This document shows positions 28,462 through 38,063 of a DNA stretch of 64,000 nt, piece by piece. The DNA lies in NCBI GenBank assembly GCA_015490995.1, contig WFWT01000069.1, positions 1 to 64,000 on the forward strand, read 5' to 3'. The stretch's first letter is position 1. Each line of letters opens with the position of its first letter. The notes beneath the pieces were generated by a model, which was given only the letters and a program-made list of their open reading frames with translations, did not search any database and was not told the DNA's origin. A program made the position numbers and the translations under genes. Origin of the DNA: Anaerolineae bacterium (GTDB lineage: Bacteria > Chloroflexota > Anaerolineae > JAADDB01).

Positions 28462-29576
28462 CGACGGTGGCGGACGCGTTGTCCCAGACGCAGAAACCGG
28501 AGATTTCGTTGTTAATAGAGGCGGTGCGTATCCCTTCCCTTTCCGGGCAGGAACGTGCCCTGGCCGAATTCCTGGTGGCCTGGGCGCAAGAGCATGGGTA
28601 CACGCGCGCGTACGTGGATCCGGCAGGCAATGCCGTGGCGGAGATGGGCTCCCCAGACGCGACGCGGACGCTCGTCCTGCTGGGGCATATGGACACCGTG
28701 GCCGGGGAGATCCCCGTGCGTGTGGAAAACGGCAAACTTTACGGTCGAGGGACGGTGGACGCCAAGGGGCCCCTATGCGCGTTTTTGGCCGCGGTAGCCA
28801 ACGTGGGACCGTTGCCTGATGTACGATTTGTCGTGGTGGGAGCCACCGAAGAAGAGGCAGCCACTTCTCGAGGTGCGCGCTTTATTCGTGACCGGTTTCT
28901 GGCCGAGGGCATTCCTCACGGATGCATTATCGGCGAGCCTAGCGGGTGGTCGAGCATCACTTTGGGATACAAGGGGCGGCTGCTCATTGACTTTACCGCC
29001 CAACAGACGGCCGCTCACACCGCGACGCCCGACGCGCTGGGCATCGCCGACCGGGTTTGCACGTGGTGGGCCGCGTTAAAGGTCTTCTGTCAGGAGTACA
29101 ACCAGGATAAACCCCGTGTCTTTGACCAGATCCTGCCCTCCCTGCGAGAGGTGCGCACCGTCAGCGACGGTCTCTCCGATCGGGTAGAGGCTCGGGTGGG
29201 GTTGCGGTTGCCGCCGGCCATGGATCGGGAAACGCTGGAGGAACGGATACGGACCATGGCCCAAGCGGCAGGGGGGGAGGTGCGTTTCTTCGGTTATGAG
29301 CCGGCGTTTCGGGCCGACAAGCATAACGCGTTGGTCCGAGCCCTGCGGGTAGCTATCCGACGGATGGGGGGGAGGCCGGGGTTTAAGGTCAAGACGGGCA
29401 CCAGTGACATGAACGTGGTGGGACCTGCCTGGAAGTGCCCAATTGTTGCCTATGGCCCTGGGGACTCCCGGCTTGATCACACCCCCAACGAGCATATTGG
29501 CCTGGACGAGTACATGCGAGGAGTGCGTGTGTTGGAGCTGGCCCTGCAACACTGGGCGACGGCGCCTTCTAAGTGA
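28458..29576 (+). CDS. lysK: LysW-lysine hydrolase (M20 peptidase)
   Basis: A 372-residue M20 metallopeptidase that would release lysine (or ornithine) from the carrier LysW. Metal-site motifs: [15 protein letters not shown] (His, Asp), [15 protein letters not shown] (bridging Asp), [16 protein letters not shown] (Glu pair) and CIIGEPSG; the last His is in [12 protein letters not shown]. Length and position after lysJ match Thermus lysK. GTG start overlaps the lysJ stop. A MFS gene follows closely. Confidence 0.92.
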   Translation: MTTVADALSQTQKPEISLLIEAVRIPSLSGQERALAEFLVAWAQEHGYTRAYVDPAGNAVAEMGSPDATRTLVLLGHMDTVAGEIPVRVENGKLYGRGTVDAKGPLCAFLAAVANVGPLPDVRFVVVGATEEEAATSRGARFIRDRFLAEGIPHGCIIGEPSGWSSITLGYKGRLLIDFTAQQTAAHTATPDALGIADRVCTWWAALKVFCQEYNQDKPRVFDQILPSLREVRTVSDGLSDRVEARVGLRLPPAMDRETLEERIRTMAQAAGGEVRFFGYEPAFRADKHNALVRALRVAIRRMGGRPGFKVKTGTSDMNVVGPAWKCPIVAYGPGDSRLDHTPNEHIGLDEYMRGVRVLELALQHWATAPSK

Positions 29577-29602
29577 GCCCTGTGATATCGAAGGGGGGCG
29601 GC

Positions 29603-30808
29603 ATGGGTGTCCTCACGGAGCGGCTACAGCGGTATCCCTTTTTAGGTAGTGGCCGTTTTGTGGCTGCGGCCCTTGGGCATTTTGTGGTCGATTTCATGAA
29701 CAGCCAGCGGCCCTTGCTCTTGGCCGCGTTCAGCGTGATGTTCGGCCTGAGCAACACCGAGGTGGGGTTCTTCGCCATGAACGCGACCCTCATGGCGGCA
29801 CTCTCCCAACCCTTGTTCGGGTGGCTGGCAGATCGGTACGGCGGGCGCTGGATAGCCGCGCTGGCCCTGGTATGGATGGGCGTGTTTTACATTTGGGTCG
29901 GCCTCTGGAAGACGCGGGCAGTGCTCTGGCTTTTGGTACTGGCCAGTTTGGGGTCTGCCGCGTTTCATCCCCAGGGTGCCATGAACGCTGCTCAATCCGG
30001 TGGGGACAAACGCACCATGGCGACATCCATGTTTTTCACTGCCGGTCAGATGGCTTTGGGGTTGGGGCCGGCGTTAGGTGGTGTGTTGTTGGCCACCTTT
30101 GGGGTGTCTGCCATGGCCGTGATCGGCGCGTTGGCCTTGCCCGTGGCGCTCTTCCTCTGGGTGTATACCCCGGCCGGGAGCACCTCCACGGCCGGTCACG
30201 TTCAGGAGGCGATGTATAAAGAGGCGGTCGGTTTTGGTCGGGGACGACGACGTTGGCTCCTGGTGGGCGTGTTTGTCCTTCTGGTGTTTCTCCGTTCCTG
30301 GGCCGGTCACAGCAACATCGCCTTTTTGCCCAAGTTTCTCCAGGAGCGAGGATGGCCTCAGGAAATGCAGGGCTTGGCTCTGACGGCGTACATGTTGACT
30401 TCCGCGTTTGCCGTGATCGTGTTTGGGCGGCTGGCCGACGAATTTGGCCGCCGACGGATGTTGACCTTGGGCCTGGCTTTGGCCGTCGTGCCTTTGTACT
30501 TCTATCCCTGGGTGAACGGTGTGTGGATCCTCTTGCTGGTCGCGCTGACGGGTGCGTTCATCGGCGGGGTTCACAGCATTCTTATCGTTATGGCACAAAA
30601 CCTTTTGCCCTCTCACATGGCGCTGGCCTCAGGACTGGCTTTAGGATTTATGTTCGCCTCCGGCGCGGTGGGCCAGATGCTCACCGGAGTGCTTGCCGAC
30701 GCGTTTGGGCTGGACGTGGTCCTGAGCGCCTTAAGCCTGCCCCTACTGGTCGCGGCCGGTCTAAGCCGGTGGTTGCCTCGAGAGGATGTTAAAGTTTCGG
30801 GCGTATAG
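29603..30808 (+). CDS. MFS transporter, Fsr/fosmidomycin-resistance-like
   Basis: About 401 residues with 12 predicted membrane helices in two six-helix halves. The conserved loop between TM2 and TM3 reads FGWLADRYGGRWI, its counterpart in the second half FGRLADEFGRRRML, and TM4-5 has SAAFHPQGAMNAA, typical of the Fsr group. A drug or metabolite exporter; the substrate is unknown. The ATG at 29603 with AAGGGGGGCGGC upstream is chosen; a GTG at 29573 overlaps the lysK stop and is an alternative. It may export an amino acid, given the operon. Confidence 0.88.
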   Translation: MGVLTERLQRYPFLGSGRFVAAALGHFVVDFMNSQRPLLLAAFSVMFGLSNTEVGFFAMNATLMAALSQPLFGWLADRYGGRWIAALALVWMGVFYIWVGLWKTRAVLWLLVLASLGSAAFHPQGAMNAAQSGGDKRTMATSMFFTAGQMALGLGPALGGVLLATFGVSAMAVIGALALPVALFLWVYTPAGSTSTAGHVQEAMYKEAVGFGRGRRRWLLVGVFVLLVFLRSWAGHSNIAFLPKFLQERGWPQEMQGLALTAYMLTSAFAVIVFGRLADEFGRRRMLTLGLALAVVPLYFYPWVNGVWILLLVALTGAFIGGVHSILIVMAQNLLPSHMALASGLALGFMFASGAVGQMLTGVLADAFGLDVVLSALSLPLLVAAGLSRWLPREDVKVSGV

Positions 30809-30829
30809 CCAGCTGGCCCCCATGACGGT

Positions 30830-30860
30830 TTGTCCGTCTTCACCGCGGTTGTGTTACAAT
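30830..30860 (+). promoter_or_regulatory. Promoter of a candidate small RNA
   Basis: -35 TTGTCC (30830-30835), 19-nt spacer, -10 TACAAT (30855-30860). Predicted start near 30866 coincides with the first paired base of the structure below. Confidence 0.5.
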
Positions 30861-30865
30861 GCAAG

Positions 30866-30992
30866 GGTGGAGGACTTCTAACATGTTGGGTGGATGATAG
30901 CCGACCTGCAGGGTCGGAGTGTGTTCGTGGGGCCGCGGGTATTGAAGGTGAATTACCCCAAAGAATCCTGCCCAACATGTGCTTCTTTCACC
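30866..30992 (+). ncRNA. Candidate structured small RNA or 5' leader of the ctpA gene
   Basis: A 127-nt segment whose ends pair: GGTGGAGGA (30866-30874) with TCTTTCACC (30984-30992, including G-U pairs), then ACATGTTGGG (30881-30890) with CCCAACATGT (30971-30980), 10 bp perfect. Inside are hairpins CCGACC/GGTCGG and GGGTA/TACCC. It begins 6 nt after a -10 element. I could not match it to 6S, SRP, c-di-AMP or other families by eye. A further hairpin GGCCGGGC/GCCCGGG follows at about 31005. It precedes the protease gene by 235 bp and could be its leader. Confidence 0.45.
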
Positions 30993-31226
30993 GGGAGGCC
31001 GGGCAAGCGATGGCACGCCCGGGATGGACAGCCTTGGAAGTTAGGCCCTCCAGACGACTGTGCTTGCTGTTGAGGTAGTCCCAAGGGTGTGATATCAACG
31101 TACTCAGAGTAGTACATGAGGGCATCACCGAGGGACACATAGTCTCAGGAAAGGGTTTCGGTTGCAGGCGCCATGAGCGGTGCCATGTGCTCAAATTAAG
31201 GCATGAAGTGTAGGGAGGATGACGGT
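30993..31226. other. Intergenic region before ctpA
   Basis: 234 bp without a supported gene. It contains a GC-rich hairpin near 31005-31035 and a short direct GAGGATGACGG ribosome site at its end. A weak minus-strand reading frame across it has no start signal or recognisable product and is not called. Confidence 0.4.
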
Positions 31227-32534
31227 ATGATGCGAGAGTGGCCAACATCGGTACGGGTGGCGCTGGTTCTGCTTCTAACGGTGGCCATAGCCATGTCCTC
31301 GATGAGCGTTGGTTTGGCCGTCGGGTTCGGCCTGGGCCGCATGAGCGCGTCGCGCGGGCCACAGGCTGTGCTTCCGGTAGGGAGCGATGCGGAGAAGATA
31401 ATTGAACCCTTCCTTACCCCGACGACCGAACCCCAGACAGAGGTGGAGCCACCCCCTGCGCCTGCCGGCGCCCCTGAAAACTTCGATGTCTTTTGGGAAG
31501 CCCTGGAGATCCTCAACGAATACTATTACGGCGATATGCCCCAGGGCAACGATATCACCTACGCGGCGATCCGTGGGCTGCTCAAGGCCCTGGGCGATCC
31601 GTTTACCTCATTCCTGGACCCCAAGACCGCCGAAATATTCTCCGCGGACATCAGTGGTTCCTTTGAGGGGATCGGGGCTCGGGTGGAACAGGCGGAAAAC
31701 GGTGGTGTGCGCTTGATCCAGGTTTTCCCCGGGTCACCGGCGGAAAAGGCCGGCTTGCAGGATGGAGACATTATCATCGCGGTGGATGGCAAGGACATTA
31801 CCGGGTTAACCTTGCTGGAGCAGGTCGCGTTGATTCGCGGGCCGGCAGGGAGCGAGGTGACCCTTACCATCGTGCGGGAGGGGGTGCGTGACCCCTTTGA
31901 CGTGGTCGTCACTCGTGGACGCATTGAAATCCCTATTATCGAGTATCGCATGCTGGAAGGGAACATCGCGTACATCAAGTTCAGCGAATTTAATGCCCTG
32001 GGCACGCGCAAAGTGCGGGAGGCCCTGCGGGAGCTGATGAAAGAGGATCCCAAAGGCCTGATCTTCGACATTCGCGGGAACCCCGGTGGCTTCCTCCACA
32101 TCGCCATTGGGGTGACTTCCCAGTTCCTCCCGGAAGGGCAGGTCATCCTCATTGAACGGTGGAAGGACGGTCGGGAGAAGGTCTATCGCAGCGAGGGCGG
32201 AGATCTGGCAGTCGACATTCCGATGGTCGTGTTGGTGGACCGTGGCAGCGCGAGCGCGTCGGAGATCTTGGCCGGCGCGTTGCAAGATCATGGCCGGGCG
32301 GTTATCATCGGTGAGCGTACCTTCGGCAAGGGGTCCGTACAGCAGTCCTTTGAGCTCAGTGATGGCTCCGAGTTGCGGGTGACCATCGCCCGCTGGCTGA
32401 CGCCGAATGGCCGCGAGATCCACCGGAAAGGCATTGAGCCGGACATCCCGGTGGAGGTAACCGATGAGGACGAAGCTGCCGGTCGCGATCCGGTGCTAGA
32501 GCGGGCATTGGAATACTTCCAAACAGGGCAGTGA
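31227..32534 (+). CDS. ctpA: S41-family C-terminal processing protease
   Basis: A 435-residue membrane-anchored or secreted protease. TM near residues 8-34, a proline-rich linker, a helical N-domain (LEILNEYYYGDMPQ, ALGDPFTSFLDPK), a PDZ domain (about 130-215: SFEGIGARVE, VFPGSPAEKAGLQDGDIIIA) and the S41 catalytic domain. The Ser is in RGSASASEILAGAL and the Lys is in TFGKGSVQQS, the Ser-Lys dyad. It trims C-termini of exported proteins. ATG at 31227 has GGGAGG at 8 nt; an ATG at 31203 has none. Confidence 0.94.
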   Translation: MMREWPTSVRVALVLLLTVAIAMSSMSVGLAVGFGLGRMSASRGPQAVLPVGSDAEKIIEPFLTPTTEPQTEVEPPPAPAGAPENFDVFWEALEILNEYYYGDMPQGNDITYAAIRGLLKALGDPFTSFLDPKTAEIFSADISGSFEGIGARVEQAENGGVRLIQVFPGSPAEKAGLQDGDIIIAVDGKDITGLTLLEQVALIRGPAGSEVTLTIVREGVRDPFDVVVTRGRIEIPIIEYRMLEGNIAYIKFSEFNALGTRKVREALRELMKEDPKGLIFDIRGNPGGFLHIAIGVTSQFLPEGQVILIERWKDGREKVYRSEGGDLAVDIPMVVLVDRGSASASEILAGALQDHGRAVIIGERTFGKGSVQQSFELSDGSELRVTIARWLTPNGREIHRKGIEPDIPVEVTDEDEAAGRDPVLERALEYFQTGQ

Positions 32535-32537
32535 GAT

Positions 32538-33005
32538 ATGGCCGAGCCGGTGCGGGTGGTGGCTACCAACCGTAAGGCCAAACACGATTACGAGATCATC
32601 GAGACGTATGAGGCAGGTATTGCCTTAACCGGTACCGAAATCAAATCGGTACGGGAGGGGCGGGTTAACCTGCAGGACGGGTTTGTCCTGATAAAGGACG
32701 GCGAGGCGTGGTTGATGAACGTCCACATCTCTCCGTATCACCATGGCTCGCTGTTCAACCACGAGCCGCGTCGGCCGCGCAAGCTGCTCTTACACAAGTG
32801 GGAAATTAATCGCCTGGCCGGGCGGGTAAAGGAGAAGGGGTGGACGATTGTGCCCCTGCGGATGTACATCAAAAATGGATGGGCTAAAGTGGAAATCGCC
32901 CTGGTACGTGGGCGCAAACAGTACGATAAACGGCGGGAGATCGCTAAGCGCGAGTTTGAGCGAGAAAAGGCCCGCTACCTCAAACGATGGGGTGTTAAGA
33001 CGTGA
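32538..33005 (+). CDS. smpB: SsrA-binding protein SmpB
   Basis: A 155-residue OB-fold protein that carries tmRNA to stalled ribosomes. Motifs: VVATNRKAKHDYEI, ETYEAGIALTGTEIKSVREGRVNLQD, EAWLMNVHISPY and RRPRKLLLHKWEINRL. The basic C-terminal tail KREFEREKARYLKRWG fits the decoding-site helix. It starts 3 bp after the ctpA stop, so the two are cotranscribed. The ssrA gene was not found nearby. Confidence 0.98.
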   Translation: MAEPVRVVATNRKAKHDYEIIETYEAGIALTGTEIKSVREGRVNLQDGFVLIKDGEAWLMNVHISPYHHGSLFNHEPRRPRKLLLHKWEINRLAGRVKEKGWTIVPLRMYIKNGWAKVEIALVRGRKQYDKRREIAKREFEREKARYLKRWGVKT

Positions 33006-33035
33006 CCGGTGGTGATATCGTCCAGTAATCTTTAA

Positions 33036-33069
33036 GGGGAAGGCCGGAAGGAATTTCCCGGCCCTCCCC
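33036..33069. terminator. Bidirectional hairpin between smpB and oligoendopeptidase F
   Basis: GGGGAAGGCCGG (33036-33047) pairs with CCGGCCCTCCCC (33058-33069), 12 positions with one internal mismatch, between convergent genes. In the minus direction it is followed by TTAAAGATT. Confidence 0.55.
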
Positions 33070-33092
33070 TCCGGCCCTGACAATGGGCCGAC

Positions 33093-34910
33093 CTAATGGG
33101 GTTTTTCCGGCGTGGTCTCGGCGGGTGTTGTTAAGGCCGTCAGCTGGTTGAGCAAGTCCTCGGCCACGTTGAACCCCTGTTGCCAGAACTGTGGATCGTT
33201 GATGTCCACTCCCACCTCTTGGAGGATCTCTGCCGGGCGTCCTGCCCCCCCATAGGCGAGCAGGCGGAGATAATAAGGCTTAAACTGTTCTCCTTCCTCC
33301 TTGTACCGCTGGTACAGGGCCAATGTCAGAAGCTGGCCAAAACTGTACGCGTAACAGTAGAAGGGGGTGTAATAGAAGTGCGGAATGCTCACCCACTCGT
33401 GCTGAAATTCTTCGGTTAACTCCACACTGTCCCCGAATTGCTCCTGCAAGTTCTCGAAGTAGAGGCGGTTGAGATCCTCGTGGGCAGCACCTTGTTGCAC
33501 CGCGTCGTGAGCCGCGATTTCGAAGAGGACAAAGTACGCCTGTCGCATGACGGTCCCGTAAATGTCATCCAGCGCGGCGCCCAAGATTGTGCGACGTACG
33601 GCCGGATCCTGTTCCTCTGCCAACAACCGGTCGGTAAGGAGCATCTCTGCGAAGACGGAGGCGGTCTCCGCGAGGGGCAGGGGGGGATGCTGCGTCAAGA
33701 TGGAATGATGTGCGGCCAGCAGGCTGTGAATAGCGTGCCCGAGTTCGTGGGCCATGGTCGCCACGTCGCGAATGCGCTCTGTGTAGTTGAGGAGCACCCA
33801 TGGGGTGTACTTGGGGCTCACGGTCATGCAAAAGGCCCCCATCCGTTTGCCCGGGCGGACTTCACTGTCCACGTGCTGTTCGGCAAAGACCCGTTCCGCG
33901 TGCGCGCTTACCTGAGGATCGAAGCGGCGTAAGGTGTCCAGCACCAAGGAGACGGCTTCTTCATAGGGGACGTGACGTTCCTGCGTGCTCAACGGCGCGT
34001 AGATGTCGTACCGGCGCAGTTTGGCCATCCCCAGCCACTGCGCTTTAAGCTTGAAGTAGCGTTGGAAGAGGGGGGCGTTCTGCCGGCAGACATCCAGCAA
34101 CACCTCGACGGCTTCGTCGGGAATGTCATTGGATACGTTGCGCACGGCAATAGGGGAGGAGAACCCGCGCACACGCACAAATTCGTTGTACCAGTCGCGC
34201 ACCCTGTTGATGTAGATCTGGGCCAGCACGGGCGCTTCCTGCGAGAAGACCCGGTACATCTCTTGATATGCAGCAGCCCGCAAGGACGCGTCGGGTGACA
34301 TCACGTACTTGCTCAGTTCCGCCCGGGTCAAACGCCGCACTTCGCCGTCCACCTCAAGGGTGAACTCCAAGCGGTTGGTGAGCATGGAATACAGGGTCAC
34401 CAGCGCGTCGATACCGTTCGCGTTTTTGAGGTTAATGATCTGCTCGCGGTGTTCGTCCAACGTGTAAGGCTTCAGACGCCGCTGGCTCTGGAGGAAGTGC
34501 CGGTAGTCCGCATGCTCCTCTGCTGTGGGAAGCAGACGTTCTGCTTCCTCGTCGGTGAGGCTTTTCCACCACAGTTCGAAGAAGAGCACCCGGTTTTGGT
34601 AATCGGTCAACGCGTGCTGTATCCGGTTACGCAAGGCCAGGGCCTCGCTGTTTTGGGTGTTCTCCGAGAACCAGAGCTCGGCGTAACTGCCCAGAACCCG
34701 CATGTCCTCCACAAGGCTTTCGTACGCCTGCAGGATGTTCAGGAATTCCTCAGGGGACATGTCCGGGCGCAGACGATCGCGGTAGGCCTCAAAGGCAGTG
34801 ACCGCCGCCTCTAGGGCTTCCAGGCGCTGTTGGATCACCGTCGGCGAGGGCTCCGGCAGTAGCTCGGATAGGTCCCAACGGCCGAGTGAATACGTCGTTA
34901 CCTGCGTCAT
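33093..34910 (-). CDS. pepF: Oligoendopeptidase F (M3 metallopeptidase)
   Basis: A 605-residue cytosolic zinc peptidase that cleaves oligopeptides. The zinc motif is MAHELGHAIHSLL, with the third ligand Glu about 28 residues downstream in PLAETASVFAEMLL. The helical N-domain matches the family (SLGRWDLSELLP at the start, YRVFSQEAPVLAQIYINRVR). The C-terminus holds FYYTPFYCYAYSFGQLLTLALY, the substrate-closing segment. The ATG at 34910 follows AAAGGAGGTAAACC; the longer upstream frame lacks support. Confidence 0.95.
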   Translation of the reverse strand: MTQVTTYSLGRWDLSELLPEPSPTVIQQRLEALEAAVTAFEAYRDRLRPDMSPEEFLNILQAYESLVEDMRVLGSYAELWFSENTQNSEALALRNRIQHALTDYQNRVLFFELWWKSLTDEEAERLLPTAEEHADYRHFLQSQRRLKPYTLDEHREQIINLKNANGIDALVTLYSMLTNRLEFTLEVDGEVRRLTRAELSKYVMSPDASLRAAAYQEMYRVFSQEAPVLAQIYINRVRDWYNEFVRVRGFSSPIAVRNVSNDIPDEAVEVLLDVCRQNAPLFQRYFKLKAQWLGMAKLRRYDIYAPLSTQERHVPYEEAVSLVLDTLRRFDPQVSAHAERVFAEQHVDSEVRPGKRMGAFCMTVSPKYTPWVLLNYTERIRDVATMAHELGHAIHSLLAAHHSILTQHPPLPLAETASVFAEMLLTDRLLAEEQDPAVRRTILGAALDDIYGTVMRQAYFVLFEIAAHDAVQQGAAHEDLNRLYFENLQEQFGDSVELTEEFQHEWVSIPHFYYTPFYCYAYSFGQLLTLALYQRYKEEGEQFKPYYLRLLAYGGAGRPAEILQEVGVDINDPQFWQQGFNVAEDLLNQLTALTTPAETTPEKPH

Positions 34911-35403
34911 CGATGGTTTACCTCCTTTCTGACTCCAACATGAAGCAAGCCCTATCCGTCGCTTGCTTGCGTCGTTTGTAATAAGGATACGTTGTCCCCT
35001 CATGAGGGGAAACAACCAGGGACACAGGATACGACAGGAAACGGGAAATACACAAGAAGAGAGCGTTCGAAAACTCGGCCTTTCGGCCCTCCCGGCAAAC
35101 GGGCAGCTCTGAGGAAATCGGGCCATTCCCCCTCTCTGTCAAATTGGGGAAAGGGTGAGGCCGCGTCCGTGTTTCCCCGTGAGACGTTCACAGGCTCTGA
35201 ATTTGCGAGCGCTCTCAAGAAGAGCACACGTCCAAGGCCTGGCAGGCGTAAGGGAGGGGAAACTTGGCGTTGGAAATGAGACAAAGTATACTACCTCCGG
35301 TCGATGAGATGTCATCGGACGGCCATTGTATGAGGTCGGCAATGCCCCGGCAGCACCTTGAGATGGGTGCCCATTCACCTCGTATGACAAGGGAGGTTGG
35401 CCA
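34911..35403. other. Intergenic region with a palindrome and a dispersed-repeat copy
   Basis: 493 bp between divergent genes. At 34991-35016 GTTG...CAAC flanks the perfect 16-bp palindrome TCCCCTCATGAGGGGA (34995-35010), an operator-like site 80-100 bp upstream of pepF. GAGCGTTCGAAAACTC (35061-35076) is a third copy of the dispersed element. GAGCGCTCTC and AAGAAGAGCAC follow near 35207. No gene was seen. Confidence 0.5.
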
Positions 35404-35646
35404 ATGGCTGTGGACCAGGAGCTTCTGGAGATTTTGCGTTGTCCCGCGTGCGTGCGCGACGGCCCAGATGCGGGAATGCTGGACCTGGTGCGGGATGGAA
35501 CCTGGCTGGTATGTCGGGATTGCGACCGTAAATACCCCATTCGTGAGGACATCCCCGTGATGTTGATCGAGGAAGGGGATAAGTGGCGGGGGACGCCGGT
35601 AGACTCCCTGCCCGACCCAGGTCCCCTGGTACCAGAGGAGGGGTAA
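35404..35646 (+). CDS. Trm112-like zinc protein
   Basis: An 80-residue protein of the Trm112/UPF0434 type: ELLEILRCPACVRD at the start and LVCRDCDRKYPIREDIPVML at the end give CxxC...CxxC for zinc and the signature YPIxxxIPxML. Trm112 activates several methyltransferases in other organisms; the bacterial partner is unclear. The ATG at 35404 follows AAGGGAGGTTGGCCA. Convergent with rnz, with a hairpin between. Confidence 0.9.
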   Translation: MAVDQELLEILRCPACVRDGPDAGMLDLVRDGTWLVCRDCDRKYPIREDIPVMLIEEGDKWRGTPVDSLPDPGPLVPEEG

Positions 35647-35671
35647 AGCGTAGCCCGTGGTTGAGAGAAGG

Positions 35672-35707
35672 GGCGCAGGGGCTGTGGTCGAGAGGAGTCC
35701 CTGCGCC
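35672..35707. terminator. Bidirectional hairpin between the Trm112-like gene and rnz
   Basis: GGCGCAGGG (35672-35680) pairs with CCCTGCGCC (35699-35707), 9 bp. No strong T-run on either side. Confidence 0.5.
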
Positions 35708-35718
35708 TTAATGTGTTC

Positions 35719-36678
35719 TCACGTGCTGGATGGCTTGGATGTCAACAAGTTGGTGCGGGAAAGGTCGTTCCGGCGGATGGCAAAACGGTCGAAGTCCCGG
35801 GCTACGACGACGTTAGGGAAAATGGCAGATGCTTCCGCAAGGACCTGCTCTTCGGTGTAGCGTCGGGAGATGTGGGTGAGGATCAGGTGTTTGACGCCGG
35901 CCTCCCGGGCCAGGCGGGCAGCCTGAGAGGCCGTAAGGTGACCGAAAGCACGGGCGAGATCGGCTTCCGGTTGAAGGTACGTGGCTTCGATGACCAGCGC
36001 GTCCACACCGGCACAGTAGGGGATAAGTGGTTCAACAGCTGCCGCATCGCCGACAAAGGCGAGCCGTACGCCGGGACGGTATGGCCCCAACACTTCGTCC
36101 GGGTGCACGACACGCCCCGAGGGGAGCACCACGCTTTCGCCCCGCACCAGGCGTCGGCGTTCCGGACCTGGGGGAATGCCCAGGGCTTCTGCTTTCTCCG
36201 GCAGGAAAGGACGGCGGCCAGGTTCCTCGAAAAGGAAGCCATAGCACCCCTCTCCCCGGTGAATCACGGGGAAGACGGTTACTTTTAGCGCAGCATCCTC
36301 AAACAACACTCCCGGCTCGATGGGGATAAGGTCCACCCGCAGCGGGTATTGTCCCGGTCCGAAAACCACGTCAAGCAGCCCCTTTACCCGCTGGAGTGGC
36401 CATTCTCCTCCGTAAATGCGCACATGGTCCATCATCTCCCATCGGCCCATGGTGGAGAGCAGGCCGCCCAACCCAAGAATGTGATCCAGGTGGCCGTGGG
36501 TGAGCAGTATGGTGTGCAAACGTCGAAATCCTAAGCCGCTGAGGAGAAGCTGGCGCTGGGTCCCCTCCCCACAGTCGATCATGAAGCGTTTGTCTTGGTG
36601 CAACAGCACCGCGGAGGAAAGCCCGCGTTCTTTTGAGGGTGCAGAGGCCGAGGTGCCGAGAAAGACTAATTCGAACAT
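35719..36678 (-). CDS. rnz: Ribonuclease Z
   Basis: A 319-residue metallo-beta-lactamase that trims tRNA 3' ends. Motifs: [19 protein letters not shown] at the start, the metal box [35 protein letters not shown], the [15 protein letters not shown] Asp region, LVIEATY and [10 protein letters not shown] with the last His. It trims tRNAs that lack encoded CCA, which fits the three tRNA genes here. Its start lies 13 bp inside the rtcA end, so the two overlap. Confidence 0.93.
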   Translation of the reverse strand: MFELVFLGTSASAPSKERGLSSAVLLHQDKRFMIDCGEGTQRQLLLSGLGFRRLHTILLTHGHLDHILGLGGLLSTMGRWEMMDHVRIYGGEWPLQRVKGLLDVVFGPGQYPLRVDLIPIEPGVLFEDAALKVTVFPVIHRGEGCYGFLFEEPGRRPFLPEKAEALGIPPGPERRRLVRGESVVLPSGRVVHPDEVLGPYRPGVRLAFVGDAAAVEPLIPYCAGVDALVIEATYLQPEADLARAFGHLTASQAARLAREAGVKHLILTHISRRYTEEQVLAEASAIFPNVVVARDFDRFAIRRNDLSRTNLLTSKPSST

Positions 36679-37733
36679 TGGACGATCACCCGGTCGGTTT
36701 CTTCGTGCAGGGTGATGTGAGCTGGGACAAACTGCGTACTCAGCCAAATTACGGTGCGCAGATGGTTCGTCGCCTGAGGCGTGCTATATCGCCAGCGAGA
36801 TATACCCCGAGCCAACAAGGGGACCACCACCTGGTCCGCTAAAAAAGGGTCCAGCGCGGCGGGCGACCGGTGAAAGGCGAGGAACTCGTCCACCGCCTCA
36901 TCCGCGACGCGCTCCGCCGGTTTGCCTCGAGCACCCAGGGCAACGCCCCCGCCCCAGCCGTTTTCATACGCGCCGATAACTATCACGCATGTCCCAATGC
37001 CCGGGCTGGGTGCGTCCACCACGTCGACGGTGTCGGGGGAAAGGCCTGCACTTTGCAGCCGTCGTCGTGCCTGCTTTGCCTGCCGTTCTCGGATGTGATC
37101 GGGTAGGTTACTGCTGGCCGAGAGCACCCACAAGTGGGTGAGATCCCCTCGTTCGACCCAATCCACGTCCTGCGGGGCAGGGGTAGGAGGACGCACGGCC
37201 GCCTGGACGCGTCCCCCCCCACGGGGATACCACCCCCAGCGCTTTATGTGTAGGCTCACACGCCATCCCAATACTTCGGTCGCAGGGGTAAACACGCGTT
37301 GCAGGTAATGAAAGGGAGGGCTCCACGGCACGTGAGTGCCTCCTGTCACGCTGACCCACGAGGGCGCTGTCGCCTCGGCCAGCGGTGGGATAAGGGTTTG
37401 GAGGATGAGGCCGGTAGCGCCTGCGGTGCCCACGTCGAACCGATAGCTTCCCGGTTGTGCCGGTTGTTGAGGCGCGAAGTACAGCTCTTGACTTCCCTCT
37501 TCAGCCCCCTCCACCACAGCGTGACAGATGGCAGCCGCGGCCTGTACCGCGGTCAAATGTTGGGGGCGTAACCCCGGCCGGGAGCGTTTGGCCCGGATGC
37601 GCACCATGCGAAAAGCCCGTCCCGTCAGGATGGACAGGCTTAAGGCAGCCCGTAAAATCTGTCCGCCCCCTTCACCATAGCTCCCATCAATGACCAGCGG
37701 ATCCTGCATCCCGCGTGGGTTCCCCTCCCCCAT
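36666..37733 (-). CDS. rtcA: RNA 3'-terminal phosphate cyclase
   Basis: A 355-residue cyclase that adenylates RNA 3'-phosphates and makes 2',3'-cyclic ends. Motifs: [53 protein letters not shown], the [14 protein letters not shown] segment after [10 protein letters not shown], and [11 protein letters not shown] His in NHLRTVIW aligns with the nucleotidyl-acceptor His of E. coli RtcA. It is not next to rtcB and overlaps rnz, suggesting a tRNA or RNA repair unit. Confidence 0.92.
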   Translation of the reverse strand: MGEGNPRGMQDPLVIDGSYGEGGGQILRAALSLSILTGRAFRMVRIRAKRSRPGLRPQHLTAVQAAAAICHAVVEGAEEGSQELYFAPQQPAQPGSYRFDVGTAGATGLILQTLIPPLAEATAPSWVSVTGGTHVPWSPPFHYLQRVFTPATEVLGWRVSLHIKRWGWYPRGGGRVQAAVRPPTPAPQDVDWVERGDLTHLWVLSASSNLPDHIRERQAKQARRRLQSAGLSPDTVDVVDAPSPGIGTCVIVIGAYENGWGGGVALGARGKPAERVADEAVDEFLAFHRSPAALDPFLADQVVVPLLARGISRWRYSTPQATNHLRTVIWLSTQFVPAHITLHEETDRVIVQCSN

Positions 37734-38063
37734 GCCTTTGCCTCAGGTACGGAAAAGTCGTTCAGCCCTTGTGAAGGGCAGTACATCCCACACTACGGAC
37801 AGGGCACTTCCGGATTATATGCCTGACCCTGGGGACGAGTACAATAACGCACGCTGTGTGGTGTTGACCCTGGAGTGATGAAACGGGGCATTGGGGACAC
37901 AGGAACGAGGACATTCACGGGGTTCCCCGGGGAGATCTGTTCAAAGACGGAAGAAGGGGTGTGGGCGTAGATGGGCAACTGAGGGTACAATATGGGGTAG
38001 GTGGGCATCAGGGCAGGCCCACCCGTAGCGGGATAAGCACGGACATCCGACGGGAGGGCGAGA
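37734..38063. other. Intergenic region before the HMT/MTHFR gene
   Basis: 330 bp between divergent genes. Possible -10 elements TACAAT occur at 37840-37845 and 37986-37991 without good -35 boxes. A hairpin GGTGGGC/GCCCACC lies near 37999-38024. No SAM riboswitch was recognised despite the methionine-pathway gene downstream. Confidence 0.4.

Noticed and set aside
30988-31362. Minus-strand ORF across the region before ctpA
   Set aside because: It overlaps the ctpA start, lacks a ribosome site and shows no family pattern.
30993-33092. A tmRNA (ssrA) gene near smpB
   Set aside because: No tRNA-like acceptor/T-arm pair and no tag reading frame were found on either side of smpB.
37999-38063. SAM or SAH riboswitch in front of the HMT/MTHFR gene
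   Set aside because: Only a simple GGTGGGC/GCCCACC hairpin was seen; none of the conserved aptamer blocks are present.
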